This document shows positions 11,086 to 22,564 of a stretch of DNA of 64,000 nt, one piece after another. The stretch is from assembly GCA_963575745.1 (NCBI GenBank), contig CAUYUJ010021680.1, positions 27,501 through 91,500 of the forward strand, in the 5' to 3' direction. The position numbers and the translations under genes were made by a program. The notes under the pieces are model-generated. The model saw nothing but the letters and a program-made list of their open reading frames with translations. It ran no database searches and had not been told where the DNA came from. Each line of letters starts with the position of its first letter. Within the stretch, counting starts at the first letter, position 1. The DNA is from Prorocentrum cordatum (taxonomy: Eukaryota > Sar > Dinophyceae > Prorocentrales > Prorocentraceae).

Positions 11086-11265
11086 ATTCGGGCGGAGGCA
11101 CAGGTTGTACATGCGCCGAACAAGATAAACGGAACAACGTCCAGGTCCAAAAGACAACTGCGTCAAAGAATGCTCTGGAAGTCTCAGGCTGGCACCCAAG
11201 CGCTCCAACGCGCCCTGAGTGTATTCACGCTTCCTGCGATAGTACATTCAAGGGTCCGATTAGCT
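11085..11265. repeat. dispersed ~150-180-bp block, copy 1
   Basis: It contains AACTGCGTCAAAGAATGCTC and GCGCCCTGAGTG-like ends. Related blocks follow the microsatellite (about 11,680-11,910) and at about 12,005-12,115, with CTGCGTCAAGGAATGCTCCA in the second copy. Confidence 0.6.
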
Positions 11266-11267
11266 GG

Positions 11268-11407
11268 GTACTCCTCATCCTCCTCATCCTCTTCCACCTC
11301 CTTTTTCTTCTCCTCCTCCCCTAATACTCATCCTCATCATCAACAACATCATCAACAACAACATCAATATCATCATAATATCCAACATCATCATCATCAT
11401 CACCACC

Positions 11408-11441
<34 letters not shown>

Positions 11442-11665
11442 ACATCATCATCATCACCACCAGCATCATCATCAATATCATCGTCATCGTCAGTATCACC
11501 AGCATCATCATCATTATCATCATCAGCATCAGCATCATGATCATCAGCATCAGCAGCAGCAGCATCATCATCATCATCGTCATCATCATCAGCATCATCA
11601 TCATAATCATCATCAGCAGCATCATCATCAGCAGCATCATCAGCATCATCATAATAAACATCAAA
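11268..11665. repeat. TCC then CAT/CAG trinucleotide microsatellite
   Basis: A short TCC run is followed by about 320 bp of CAT, CAC and CAG units. Poly-His, poly-Met/Ile and poly-Asp translations in its six frames are artefacts of the repeat. Confidence 0.95.
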
Positions 11666-11679
11666 TCCCTCTCCCGCCA

Positions 11680-11910
11680 TTCCTCGCGCAGGTCCGATAT
11701 GCTCCGAGGCGGATAGGTGGAATACTGCGCAGATCTGAAAGACATCTGCGTCAAGGAATGCTCCAAGCATCCGGATGCACAGGCATTGCACGCTTCAACA
11801 AAGATGTATGGAAGAATGTGCAGGGCCGTAGAACAACTACGTCAACATATGTTCAAGGCGTCCACAAATGGCACCGGGTCGCTCTAATGCGCCCTGGGTA
11901 GGCTGGGTAG
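11680..11910. repeat. dispersed ~150-180-bp block, copy 2
   Basis: It begins CGCAGGTCCGATATGCTCCG and carries CTGCGTCAAGGAATGCTCCA. The blocks at 11,085 and 12,005 are relatives. Each copy is separated by simple repeats. Confidence 0.6.
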
Positions 11911-11989
11911 GTGGCTCCACGTGTGAGGGTCCGGCAGAACAGTAAACTTGAGGGTCCAATGAGCTATAGATTCCTCTTCCGCCTCCTGC

Positions 11990-12850
11990 TCTTCCTCCTC
12001 CTCCTCTACCGCCACTCCTCGCGCAGGTCTCATGTGCTCCGAACCAGATAGGTGGGGAAATGTGATGGACCGACGGACAACGGCGTCCTGGTTCCTCCTC
12101 CCAGCAGCCCTCGAACGTGGCGACCGTTTCGCAGGTCACAGCCCCTAGGGGGATGGCGAGGTCCAATCTGAATCTGCAACTGGTACCCACTTCGCTTGCT
12201 CCCCCAGCAGCCCTTCACAGTTCGCAGTCTCCCAGTGGTCGAGAGGTCTTATCTGCATCTGCGCATAGTACCCACTATGCTGGCCCCCCAAGCAGCACTC
12301 GATACTGGCGACTGCCCGTGGCCGGCGAGGTCGAATCTAAATCTGAACCTGATACCCACTGTGCTGGCCCCCCTAGCAGCCCTCGAACGTGGCGACCGTT
12401 TCGCAGGTCACAGCCCCCAGGGGGATGGCGAGGTCCAATATGAAGCTGCGCCTGGTACCCACTTTACTGGCTCCCCCAGCAGCAGTCGAAAGTGGGGACC
12501 GTTTCACAGCTCGCAGCCTCCAAGTGGTCGAGAGATCTAATCTGCATCTGCGCCTAGTACCCACTACGCTGGCCCCCCAAGCAGTCCCGGAAAGTGGTGA
12601 CCGTTTCGCAGGTCGCAGCCCCCCACAGCCGGCGAGGTCGACTCTGCATCTGCACCTATTACCCACTGTGCTGACCCCCCCAGAAGCCCTCGAAAGTGGC
12701 GACCGTTTCGCAGGTCGCAGCCCCCAGGGGGATGGCGAGGTCCAATCTGAATCTGCGCCTGGTACCCACTTTGCTGGCTCCTCTAATCTGAATCTGCGCC
12801 TGGTACTCACTACGCCTGCACCCCAGGCAGCCCACGAAAAAGGCCACTCC
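11990..12850. repeat. ~92-bp tandem array
   Basis: Units carry CGACCGTTTCGCAGGTC, AGCCCCCAGGGGGATGGCGA and GGTACCCACTTTGCTGGC blocks, recurring near 12,115, 12,215, 12,305, 12,390, 12,490, 12,590 and 12,690. Two unit subtypes alternate irregularly (GGGGATGGCGAGGTCCAA and GTGGTCGAGAG versions). Open frames on both strands follow the repeat. Confidence 0.85.
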
Positions 12851-13281
12851 TTCGTAGTTCCCTGCGGGCCTGCAGGCACAGCCACCATGCTACCATAAGA
12901 AGCGCGCAGTACAGAACGAAGGGGCGTTTCTAGCCACGGCGGGCCTCGGCCACCCACAGGTTCCACGACATGAACCTCGGGGACGGCCCGAAAACTTGAG
13001 CCCCTCCTGAACCCAAAACAATCATTATTCCAGCGACTCGACTGCAGGGCGGCAAGGCAGGAGGTTGGAGGCGGGCGAGGAGAGGAAGAGGGAAGAGGAG
13101 GGAGGCGAAGGGAGGCGGGAGAAGGAAGAGGCGTTGTGACCGTAGTGTTATTTTCACGAAGGGAAACCCAACGTAGTAGGGTTAGGGAAAAAAGAAAACG
13201 AGCCGAGGGTGAGGAAGAGGAGGCCGCAGCGGCGGAGGGAGAGATGGAGGGAGGGAGGGAGGGAGGGAGTAAAGAGGAGGA

Positions 13282-13313
<32 letters not shown>

Positions 13314-14100
13314 GAGGAGGAGGAGGAGGAGGAGGAGGAAGAGGAGGAGGAGGAGGAGGAGGAGGTGGGGGAGGACGACGACGAAGACGACAAGCGAGGA
13401 CATGGGAAGAGCGAGAGGGATAGGGAGCAGGAGTAGCGAGGACGAGCAGGGAGGAGAAACAAAGACGGAGGGAGGAGCAGTAGTGTTGGCAGAGCAGGGA
13501 AGGATGCACAGCGAAAGAGAAAAAATATGCATCCAAGGTAGATAATCGCTACTACGCCCCCCCCCCCCCGAGCCTCTGACGCCTCAAGACGGTCCTAAGG
13601 TTGCCCAGCTGAGCTCCAAGAGAGGCCCACGAAAGCCGCAAGGCCATCCAAAGAGCGAGCAAAAACGCTAGAAAAACGCCCCCCCCCCACAAAAAAAAAG
13701 AGCCCCACGGGAGGCATTTTGGGACTTCCCGCGGGGGCGGGGGGAAGATAATCGAAAAGCCCCCATTTCGAGACATCAGCCCACATGTCGCCACAAGAAA
13801 ACCCCACCCAACAACGTGCATAGGCTCATCACTTCGTCTGGGGGTCGGCGGAATGGCGCTAGCCTCTCGAATCCACGTCCGGAGGTGACGTGCTGAGCGG
13901 CAGCGTTTTTCGGCGAACGCCTCAATGCAACGTAACCAATGTATCCATTGATTGCACAATTGCCACGTAGTGCATTGAGTTACATTATTACGTCTCCCCC
14001 CCTAACCCCCCTGGGAGCCGCGCCACAGGAACGGACCAAAATGATCGGCCCTCCTTCTGGGGCCCCATACCTACAAAAACCTATGGAAAATCAACAAGTT
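12850..14100. other. unassigned, with GGA and poly-C tracts
   Basis: It contains a (GGA)n tract at about 13,245-13,370 and a poly-C run near 13,557-13,570. A short minus-strand open frame at 13,552-13,959 has no motif I recognise. No gene is supported. Confidence 0.5.
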
Positions 14101-14104
14101 CGGC

Positions 14105-14710
14105 CTCTTGGGCCTCTGGAGACTCCACGAGGGCCTCATTATGGCCCAAGATGGCCCCAAGACGGCCCCAAGACAGCCCAAGATATTCCCAACGGGGGCC
14201 CATGAGGGCCCCAAGACGGCCCCGGGAGGGCCTCGAAAGCCCCAAAAGCCCCAAGGACGGCCCAAAAGGGCCCCCAAGAGCGCCCACAACTGCGCCTCCA
14301 GAGGCCGAAATCATTGATTTCCCCATGGCTTCTGCAATGTTTTAGCGTTCTCGCCTGTTTCGAATCTCAAAAATCCATTACGGCCCAAGCAGCTTCCAGA
14401 ATCGCCCCAGAACAACCCCCCAAAAAAACCCAAGAGGGCCCAAAGACGGTCCCAGTCCCAAAACGGCCCAAAGAGGCCCCCAAAACGGTCCAAGAGGCCG
14501 CGAAGACGGCCCAAGAGGACCCCAAGAGGGCTCCAATGCGGCCGCGAGAGCCCCCAAGACACCCTCCGAGAGGGCGAAACGGCACAAAAGCGCCCCAAGA
14601 CGGCCCAAGACGCCCCCAAGAGGCTCCAAGAGGCCCCCAAGAAGCCTCCAAGAAGTCCCCCAGAAGCCTCCAAGAGGCCCCCAAAAAGCCCCCCAAAGCC
14701 CACATAGCGA
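14105..14710. repeat. CCAAGAGGCCCC-type array, opposite strand
   Basis: Degenerate units CCCCAAGACGGCCC and CCAAGAGGCTCC form the reverse complement of the block at 0.64-3.94 kb. A small outlier of the same kind lies at 14,855-14,945. Confidence 0.85.
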
Positions 14711-14949
14711 CTGGGGCGTAATGTTATTTCCCCCCCTCTGGGCGAACTGCGGCGCAGCGCCAGCCAGGTGGAAGTTGGTCACTGCGGCGCCCATGATTAG
14801 CGCCGGCGCTGGAAGGGAAGATGGGAAGGGTGTATGAAAAGGGGGGAGGGGGGAAAGGCCCCAAAGAAGTCCCCAAGAGGCCAAAAGAAACTCCCAGGAG
14901 GCCTCCAGGAGGCGCCCAAGAGGCTCCCGAGAGGCCCCGCGACGACGTG

Positions 14950-15750
14950 ACTGTACGTGCTCCGGACGTGCACCCCGCGAAGCGAGAGGAATCACGACCA
15001 TAGCCCTAGACAGCACCTCTCTACGGCATTTCTCGAGTCGGATCGATCTGTGGGGGTTCCTGGGGCTCACAACTGGGCTAAAACGCCCAGTGTGAGAACA
15101 CCGCGACGCCCGGATTTCATGGTCGCGCGTACCATCTGCAAAATGCAAGCTAAATGAGCCGACGTGTGCCAAAGACGAGGCACGCGGCCACACTCATGCC
15201 GCACGGCGTCAGCTCCGCACTCATGCCACACTTGCGAGCAATGTACTCAATTGGGTAGAAACGGTCAACGCGGGCTGCATGCATCCAGCAACCAGCCACA
15301 AACATGCATCGGCAGTCGTGTGCTGCCCCCGGGAACTCCTTGACTTACCCAGAAAAACTGAATGTATACTAAAAATCGCCCACGGTCAACGAGAAGCTTA
15401 CTCCGCCCATCCGACGTGTGAATTCCAAAAGAAGCTGAGCATCATCTGTGCTGCTTCATGGTTAAATACCGGGGTGGGGCGCGGATCGGCGGCGGCGGCG
15501 GGGGGTGGACAAGCGCGGGCGGCGGCGGGCGCGTGCCCCGCCACGCGCGCTCCTCGAGGACGGAGGAGGTGGCCTGCTGGACTTCCACCTGGGGATCCAC
15601 CGTACCCTCCACCGCCACGTCCTCCTACTCCTCGTCTGGCAGGTCGCCGTCGCCTTCGCCGCAGACGGCAGCGCCTTCGTTGTGGAGGTCCCCCTGGGCT
15701 TCCAGAGGTTGTCGTCCACATGGCAGACGGGGGCCGTGATTTCAACGGAT
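14950..15750. other. unassigned, GC-rich
   Basis: No recognised gene. The plus-strand open frame that runs through here into the CAT microsatellite at 15.9 kb shows no family motif before the repeat, so I do not call it. Confidence 0.4.
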
Positions 15751-15753
15751 GTT

Positions 15754-15887
15754 GTACATCCTCCTCCTCCTCCTCCTCCTCCTCCTCCTCCTCATCCTCC
15801 TCCTCCTCCTCCTCCTCCTCCTCCCCCTCGTCCTCCCACCACCGCCATCAGCATCAGCATCAGCACCAACACCAGCAGCATCAGCAT

Positions 15888-15970
<83 letters not shown>

Positions 15971-16135
15971 GCATCATCATCATCATCACCATCGTCATCA
16001 TCATGATCATCATCATGATCATCGCCAACATAATCCTCATCAACATCGCAACCTCCACCATCATCATTATGATCAGCATGATCATAACCATCACCGTCAG
16101 CATCATCATCATCACCATCCCCATCATCATCCTCA
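15754..16135. repeat. TCC then long CAT microsatellite
   Basis: (TCC)n at about 15,754-15,835 passes into (CAT)n with CAG and GAT interruptions to 16,135. An uninterrupted CAT stretch lies at about 15,890-15,985. Confidence 0.95.
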
Positions 16136-16204
16136 ACACCCTCATATCATTCCTATCCTGATCACGGCTCGCCGAAGCCTGGGGGTACGATGTGTTCCAT
16201 GTGA

Positions 16205-16515
16205 CGGTATTCCTCCTCCTCCTCGTCTTCCGTCTTCCTCCTTCTCCCTGATCCTCCCCCTTGTCGTTATCATCACGGCCACAACCAATACTAACATCAT
16301 CCTCACCAACATCCTCCTCACCAACATCCTCATCATCATCATCAGCCGCCTCCTCATCATCATCCTCCCCATTAGAGACATCCCTTCGTCGTCAGAATAC
16401 TCATCTTCATCACGGGTCTACCATACCTTGGGATTCGAGGTGACACCCGTAACGGCCATTATCTTCCTCCTCCTCCTCCTCTTGCTCCTCCTGCTCCTCG
16501 CCATCCTCATCATCA
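16205..16515. repeat. interrupted TCC/ATC tracts
   Basis: Short TCC and ATC runs interrupted by mixed sequence, a decayed version of the tract upstream. Confidence 0.7.
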
Positions 16516-16539
16516 CCACAGCCAGGAGAAAGCCTCGAG

Positions 16540-17150
16540 CGAGAGCGCGGCTCCTGAATATAACGAAATGAAAAAGAAGAACGCGGTTCCTTAGCAAATC
16601 GCACAGAAATCTCGAGCGAGAGCTCGATTCCGACGTAAACCGCGAGGAAGTCTCGTTGCGAGGAAATCTAGCGAGAGCGCGATTCCTCAACACATCAGTA
16701 GGGGATCTGGAGCAAGAGCGCGATTCCTGAACACATCGCGAGGAAGTCTCGAGCGAGAGCGCGATTCGTGGCTAAACCGCAAGGAAATCTCGAGCGAGAG
16801 CTCGTTTCCCAGGTAAATCGCGATGAAGTCTCCAACGAGAGCGCGATTCCTGAGTACACCGCGAAAAAATAGAGCGCTCGAGCGAGAGCGCGCCTCCTGA
16901 GTAAATCGCGGGGAATTCTCAAGCGAGAGCGCGATTCCTGAGTAAATCGCGGGGACGTTTCGTGCGAGAGCGCGATTCCTGAATACATCGCAAGGAAGTC
17001 TCGAGCGAGAGCGATCGAGCGAGAGAGCGATGTTGAAGTGAATCGCGAGGAAGTCTCGAGCGAGAGCGCAATTCGCGCCTAAATCGCGAGGACGTCTCGA
17101 GCGAGAGCGCGATTGCTGTGCAAATCGCGAGGGAAGTCTAGAGCGAGAGC
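16540..17150. repeat. ~48-bp tandem array, left arm of inverted array pair
   Basis: Units contain GTCTCGAGCGAGAGCGCGAT followed by TCCTGAATACATCGCGAGGA-like sequence. The reverse complement of this unit makes up the array at 17,340-17,655. The two face each other across about 190 bp. Confidence 0.85.
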
Positions 17151-17154
17151 GCTC

Positions 17155-17168
17155 GACGTTGTTGATGT

Positions 17169-17206
<38 letters not shown>

Positions 17207-17340
17207 AACTCTCACTATGTGCTAAAAACAAATATTGTTGATCCCCCCTCTGGTGCACATTGTATTTTTCAACTGAAGTGCCCCTCCCAACGCCCGCACC
17301 CGATTGTTTATTAGGAAAACGACTCCTGCTCAAACTGTGT
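17155..17340. other. spacer between inverted arrays
   Basis: It holds a GTT/GCT trinucleotide run (about 17,157-17,206), then sequence of ordinary complexity. This is the centre of the inverted array pair. Confidence 0.6.
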
Positions 17341-17655
17341 TGGCCCCCGGTTTAAAACAACAACGGCTCCCGCCTGAGACCTCCTCATAATTTAGCCAGG
17401 ACCCCCGCTCCCGTCTGAGACTTCCTCGCAATGTATTCAAGAATCACGCTCTCGCTTGGGACTTTCTTACATGTATTCAAGAATCGCTCTCTCGGCGCTG
17501 TGGAGTCGCGCTCTCGCTGGACACCTGCGTGTAATTTACTTAAGAATAGCGCCCTTGCGAAGAAATTTCCCGCAATTTACTCAAGCGCCGCGCTCCCGAC
17601 ACTCAGGCACCCAGGAGTTGCGCTCACGCTTAGGACTCCCGCAACGAATAGTTAG
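17340..17655. repeat. ~48-bp tandem array, right arm (inverted)
   Basis: Units such as GAGACTTCCTCGCAATGTAT and CACGCTCTCGCTTGGGACT are reverse complements of the units at 16,540-17,150, with more divergence. Confidence 0.75.
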
Positions 17656-17659
17656 GAAT

Positions 17660-18540
17660 CGGGAGCTCGCTGCCCTTCGTGGCCCCGTTGCAACCCTTCG
17701 TACCCCCCTCGCTGCCCTTCGTGGCCTCGTTGCGGCCCTTCGTAACCCCATCACTGCCCTTCAAAACCCCATTACAGCCCTTCATAACCCCCTCGCTACC
17801 CTTCGTGACCCCGTTACAGCCCTTCGCGGCCCCCTCGCTGCCCTTCGTGGCACCGTTGCAACTCTTCGTGGCCCCCTCGGGGCCCTTCGTGGCCCCGTTG
17901 CATCCCTTCGTGGTTCCCTCAATGTCCTTCGTGGCCCCGTTGCAGCCCTTCGCGGCCCCCTCGCTGCCCGTCGTGGCCCCGTCGCAACCCCTCGCGGCCC
18001 CCTCAATGCCCTTCGCGGCCCCGTTGTAGCCCTTCGCGGCCCCCTCGCTGCCCTTCGCGGCCCCGTTGCAGCCCTTCGAGGCCACCTCGCTTCCCTGCGT
18101 GGCCCCATATACGCATGCCCTTCGTGGCCCCCGCTCGTTCGCGCCTTCCGTGGCCCCATATGCGCGCCCTTCGCGGCCCCGCCGTCGCCTTTCGCGGTCC
18201 CCTCGCTGCCCTTCGTGGCCCCGTCAGCGCCCTCAGTGGCCCCGTCCTTCCCCTCCGCGGCCCGATATACGCATGCCCTCCGTGGCCCCCGCTCGTTCGC
18301 GCCCGTCGCGGCCCCATGCGCATGCCCTTCGTGGCCCCACTGTCGCCCTGTGTGGCCCCCATCGCTGTCCTACGTGGCCCAGTTGCTGCCCTCACTGGCC
18401 CCGTCGTTGCCTTCTGTGGCCCCGCACTATCTGCCCTTCGTGGCCCCCGCTCGTTCGCGCTCTTCGTGGCCCCATACGCATTCCCTTCGTGTCCCCGCTG
18501 TCGCCCTTCGTGACCTACTTCGTGCCCTTCGTGGCCCTGC
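17660..18540. repeat. 21-bp tandem array decaying into longer units
   Basis: From 17,660 to about 18,110 the unit is GCCCTTCGTGGCCCCGTTGC-like, repeated every 21 bp with a 42-bp alternation. It then grades into degenerate units with CCCGCTCGTTCGCGC. Because 21 is a multiple of three, all frames stay open and give seven-residue repeat translations (ALRGPVA-like on the plus strand). I read this as a repeat, not a gene. Confidence 0.85.
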
Positions 18541-18564
18541 TGTCGTTCTCTCGCTCGCTCTCGC

Positions 18565-18640
18565 TTTCGCTCGTTGTCGGCGTCGTCGTCGCCGTCGTCG
18601 TCGTCGACGTCGTCGTCGTCGTGGTCGATCCCCTGTCCGT
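18565..18640. repeat. (CGT)n tract
   Basis: A run of CGT/GTC units. No coding role is inferred. Confidence 0.85.
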
Positions 18641-18849
18641 CCCTCTTGGGGTCGGGTTGCCGCTAGTCAGCGCTGCCCGTGGCCGGGCCGACGGTCCGCG
18701 GCCGCCCCGCCGCTTCCGGGGCCCGGCCTGCAGGGAAAAAAGGTATACCCCCAAAAGGGGCACGATCGAAGACGAAGAGGGCGGGCATCGAGGGTTTGGG
18801 AAATACGCGTTAACGGACACTCGAACAGATAAGAGCGAACAGTACTAAA

Positions 18850-19000
18850 ATGATTGTTGTTGGTGGTATTGTGTTTGTTGTGGCTGCTGTTGGTGTTGGT
18901 GCTGTTGTAGTTGTGGTTGTGGTTGTGATTGTGATTGCTGTCGGTGTTGTTGTCATTGGTGTTGGTGTTGTTGTTGCTGTTGCTTGGGGGGCAGCCAGGG
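18850..19000. repeat. GTT/GGT microsatellite
   Basis: A TTG/GTT-rich plus strand. It is followed within about 30 bp by a complementary AAC/CAA tract, so the two could pair. Confidence 0.9.
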
Positions 19001-19017
19001 AAGCGTGGCCCCTCCCT

Positions 19018-19211
19018 ATCCGACAACAACAACGCCAACGACAACGACAACGACGACGACGACAGCGACAACAAAAAGCATCAACAACAAAAAACAGCAG
19101 CGGCAACAACAACAACGGCAACGATAACAGCCACAACCAAAACCACAACCAGCGACTACAACATCAATTACAACAGAAACAAGAACAATAACAACAACAA
19201 CTACAACAATT

Positions 19212-19297
<86 letters not shown>

Positions 19298-19375
19298 CAC
19301 AACCACAATCACTACAACAACAACAAACCAATAATAACAACAACAACAACAGCAACAACAATCACAACGTCAAAA
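19018..19375. repeat. (AAC)n microsatellite
   Basis: Over 300 bp of AAC/CAA units, with the cleanest stretch at about 19,205-19,285. The strand polarity is opposite to the GTT tract just upstream. Confidence 0.95.
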
Positions 19376-19379
19376 GCAG

Positions 19380-20735
19380 CAGCAGCAGCAGCAGGAGCAC
19401 CCCATCCCCCACCATTCGGGGAGTGCCAGGGGTCCGGGCCCCCCTCCGGAGAAAGGCGGCGGAGGGGGGGGGGGGGGGCCGCGCGCGCGCTGCGCCCACG
19501 CCCCAGGCCACGTAACAGGTCGCCCACGGCGGGTTCAGCGCCATCTCGGGGGCCGCCTCCGCGATGTAGCCGCCTGACCGAGCCCGCGGCTCGAGGTCGG
19601 AGAACCTGGCGTCCCTTGCGCCGCGCAGCGCGTTCGCGAGTACCCTCGGCGGTGCGATGGCGGTCGCCGTCGCCGCTGCCGCTGCTGCCGCCTTCGCCTT
19701 CGCCGCCACCGCCGCCGAGGCTCGAGGGGCGAGGGTTGGAGGTCTTGAGGGTCGAGGGTCGAGAGAACGAGAGGTCGAAGGAGCGAGGCCTGGCCAGGGC
19801 CATCTCTGGGCCCCGGCACGGCGTCGACGCCATCCACCCCGAGACCAGGAGGGTCCGCGCGCCGTCCCAGCGCCCAGAATGGCCCAGGCGAGGCATGGTG
19901 ATGGATAGGCGCCTTGTGCGGACCCTGGCGGCTGAACAGAATCGCCCCCAGATCTATTCAGCAGTTCTCGCCAATCAGAAAGGTTTCTCGTCCATGGGGC
20001 CGTCCGACAAGGGCCCAGAGTCGCGAGAGGTCCGCGGACCAGCGACTCAACAAAAACAAGTCGCCGAAGCGGGGAGGGAAACGTTGAGACGGGACGGCGG
20101 GCAGGGGAGACTGAAGGGGAAGACGGGGGAGAGGAAGGAAAAGATGGATGGGGAAAAGAAGAAGGAGAGGAGGGGGGAGAGGATGATGGAGAGGCAGGAG
20201 GGGAGAGAGAGAGGAGGAGGAGGAGGAGGAGGCGGAGGGCGGAGGAGGGAGGAGGAGAGAGAAGGGGGGGGGGAGGGGGAGCGAGAGGGAAAGGTGTAGG
20301 GCGAGGGGCAGAGGGAGCGAGAGGGAGAGGGGAAGGTCGGAAGCACGCTGACGCGAGGTCAAGGTACCTGGGTCATCCAGACCCGAGCCTACCAGTCTAC
20401 ACGTGGTCAAGAGGTTGGAGTGGGAGTAGCGGCGCTTGTTGGGGCCACGGGGCGACGTCCCCAGGGCCCTTGAAAGCATGGGCGAGACCAGGGAAGCGAA
20501 ACTTGACAGCTGGCCCGCTCCAAGGCAGAGCAGACAGCACAACAGCACGAAGACTGCAGCAAGCAAAGCCCTTGTGGGCCGAACACCCAGCGCTTGGGAT
20601 GCGAAACTTCAACTTCTGTGGTGCCAGTCACCGCGCTCGGGAGGCGGGAGCTGGCCTGGGTCCGACGCCAGCCGCGCCGCACACTCTGCGTCCTTGGCCC
20701 TGCCTGAGGCGGGGGATGCGGGAAAGGCGTCCCCC
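19380..20735. other. unassigned GC-rich sequence with GGA tracts
   Basis: It includes a poly-G run near 19,457-19,468 and a polypurine tract at about 20,100-20,335. The long frames on both strands have biased composition without family motifs. No gene is supported. Confidence 0.5.
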
Positions 20736-20885
20736 TCCAGGCGAAACCCCAGCGGACCCAGCCAGCCCACGGAGCGTCCAAGAGACGCCCACTGGCGCCC
20801 ACCAGGCGAAACCCCAGAGGACCCCGCCAGCGCACGGGGCGCCCACGAGGCGCCCACGGGCGCCCTGCCCCATCCCTCCCCCCTC
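20735..20885. repeat. ~72-bp direct repeat (two units)
   Basis: GGCGAAACCCCAG blocks recur about 72 bp apart, each followed by GGACC and a CCAGC-CCACGG-like part. The array at 23.51-23.73 kb, with GGCGAAACCTCGCCAGACCC, looks like a relative. Confidence 0.65.
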
Positions 20886-21640
20886 CCTCAGCACGAGAGC
20901 AGCCGGCCAGACCACCCCTGAGGGACTAGAGGCACCCGCCGGGATCGATCCCGGCCCCGAGAGACACGAGCGCTGAAGGATCGGAGTGAAGCACGTCATC
21001 TCCACAGGCCCATGCGACCCGGGCAGTCAACGCAATCGAGCATCATGATACTTCTAGGTCGGCGGGGACGAAGACGCTCCGAAGCGATGGCGCACATGGG
21101 CTGCGTTTGCGCTCATTGCGCTAATTGCGCTTATTACTGGACGGGAGCTGGTAGCAAGAGGACAGGGTGGGAGCCGGACACTGTGATGAATGGGACACAG
21201 CCCAAAACGCGTACGCCATTGGACAGTAGCTGCAAGCGACCCGAAAGAAGCCGTGGGATCAGACACTGCATACGCATAGGGAGGTGCGCGTGACAGCGCA
21301 CATTAGAAAATCACAATAAGTAGCAACGCGACAGAAGAGCCCCTTCGTGGGGCTGGCGACACCTGCGGGCACGGGGGGCGCTGGCATGGAGACACCTGTA
21401 CACACAACATCTGGGAATGTAAACCCAACACGCGAGATTGAAATCCTGTGACCTCGACCACAATGCTTGCCGCAACGGCCTGGGAAGGGCCAAGAACCCC
21501 GTCGCACGCACGGCCCTCCAGCGAATGAACGGCCACATCCTGGGTCGCCACGCGAGTGGCTAAAAAAACAAAAACACATATATGTATACGAACACACACA
21601 CAACGAACAACCCAAAGCACAATGACACGTAACCTACAAA
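20885..21640. other. unassigned sequence
   Basis: I recognise no gene or tandem repeat here. Confidence 0.4.
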
Positions 21641-21860
21641 ATCCGCCGGCCCCCTTGTGGGGCCACCAGGCTGTAGGACGAGGACTTGCTGTTCCCTGCA
21701 CCAGTTCCAGTTTCCAGTTTCCACTGTTACTGTATTGCTTTATGCTGTTTACTGTTCCTTGATGTAGAACGCGCGAGGAGCGGAGCCGAAAATCAGCCTG
21801 CTCAGCGTCTCCTGGGAGGGGTCTCGGAAGTTCTGGGGGGGTCCGTGGGACACATCAAAA
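21640..21860. repeat. dispersed repeat, solo copy of the 4.68-4.89 kb block
   Basis: It has the CCGGCCCCCTTGTGGGGCCA start, the CTGCACCAGTTCCAGTTTCC core and a GGTCTCGGAAGTTCTGGGGG end, in the same order and orientation as at 4.68 kb. No RT sequence is next to it, so it may be a solo 3' tail of a strongly truncated LINE. Confidence 0.65.
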
Positions 21861-21869
21861 TACTTGAAA

Positions 21870-22325
21870 TTCCCACCCCCGAGGCCTTAAACCCTCGTAA
21901 ATTATGCAATGTTCGCGTCCCCGAGGCCATAACCCGTGCAAAATACGCCGTATTCGTGTCCCCGAAGCCATAAACCCTTGTAAAGTATGCAATACTTGCG
22001 TACCCGAGGCCGCAAAGGCTTGTAAATTACACAAGATTCGCGTCCCCGAAACCATAAACCTTTTATAAATTATACCATATTCGCGCCCCCAAGGCCATAC
22101 ACCCGCGCGAATTACACAATATCTGCGGCCCCGAAGCCATAAACCTTCGTAAATTACCTGATAGTCGCGTGTCCGAAGCCTTAAACCTTGTTAAATGATA
22201 CCATACTCGCGTCTCCGAAGACATAAACCTGTGTAAATTACGCTATGCTTGCGGCCCGAAGCCATAAACCCTCGTAAATTACGCGCTATTCGCGTATCCG
22301 AAGCCATAAACCCTCGAAATACTAC
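21870..22325. repeat. ~42-47-bp tandem array, copy 2
   Basis: Units read TTCGCGTCCCCGAGGCCATA, then AACCCTTGTAAATTA-CGCAATA-like. The arrangement matches the arrays at 26.4, 28.1 and 32.9 kb. Confidence 0.8.
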
Positions 22326-22461
22326 ACCGAATTCAACATTCTCATCAGAATCTCAATTTGTCTTGCCGATTACTCATCGTCCTCGCGCGAAGTCCCGACG
22401 CTGCTTCGCGGCGGCGCCAAGGCCTCATGATTTCGCTTTTGCATTGCCCATTATCCAAGAA

Positions 22462-22500
22462 AGGGGGCCGGCGGCAGGGGGCGAAGCCCTTACGGATATT
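22462..22500 (+). repeat. GGGCCGGCGGCAG-GGGCGAAGCCC motif, copy 2
   Basis: GGGGGCCGGCGGCAGGGGGC followed by GAAGCCCTTACGGATA. It is close to the copies at 23,345 and 36,467. Confidence 0.8.
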
Positions 22501-22564
22501 CAAAATAATAAAACAACTGTCCCCATACGATGTTTTGACTATTTTTGAATACTCCTCCTGTAAA

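Noticed and set aside
13178-13190. GTAGGGTTAGGG as a telomere remnant
   Set aside because: Only two imperfect units; no array of TTTAGGG or a similar repeat anywhere in the window.
15279-16571. A 430-codon open frame with a long poly-His stretch
   Set aside because: It is mostly translation of TCC and CAT microsatellites, and the part before them has no motif.
17660-18110. Regular repeats resembling a CRISPR array
   Set aside because: The units are contiguous with no unique spacers, and the setting is eukaryotic.
17456-18832. A 458-codon plus-strand frame with seven-residue repeats, tempting as a repeat protein
   Set aside because: The 21-bp DNA repeat keeps several frames open on both strands; no start context, domain or codon signal separates one of them.
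22462-22500. GGGCCGGCGGCAGG...GAAGCCC as an HDV-like or twister ribozyme
   Set aside because: I could not lay out the required pairings or the invariant core residues; only a small stem-loop is supported.
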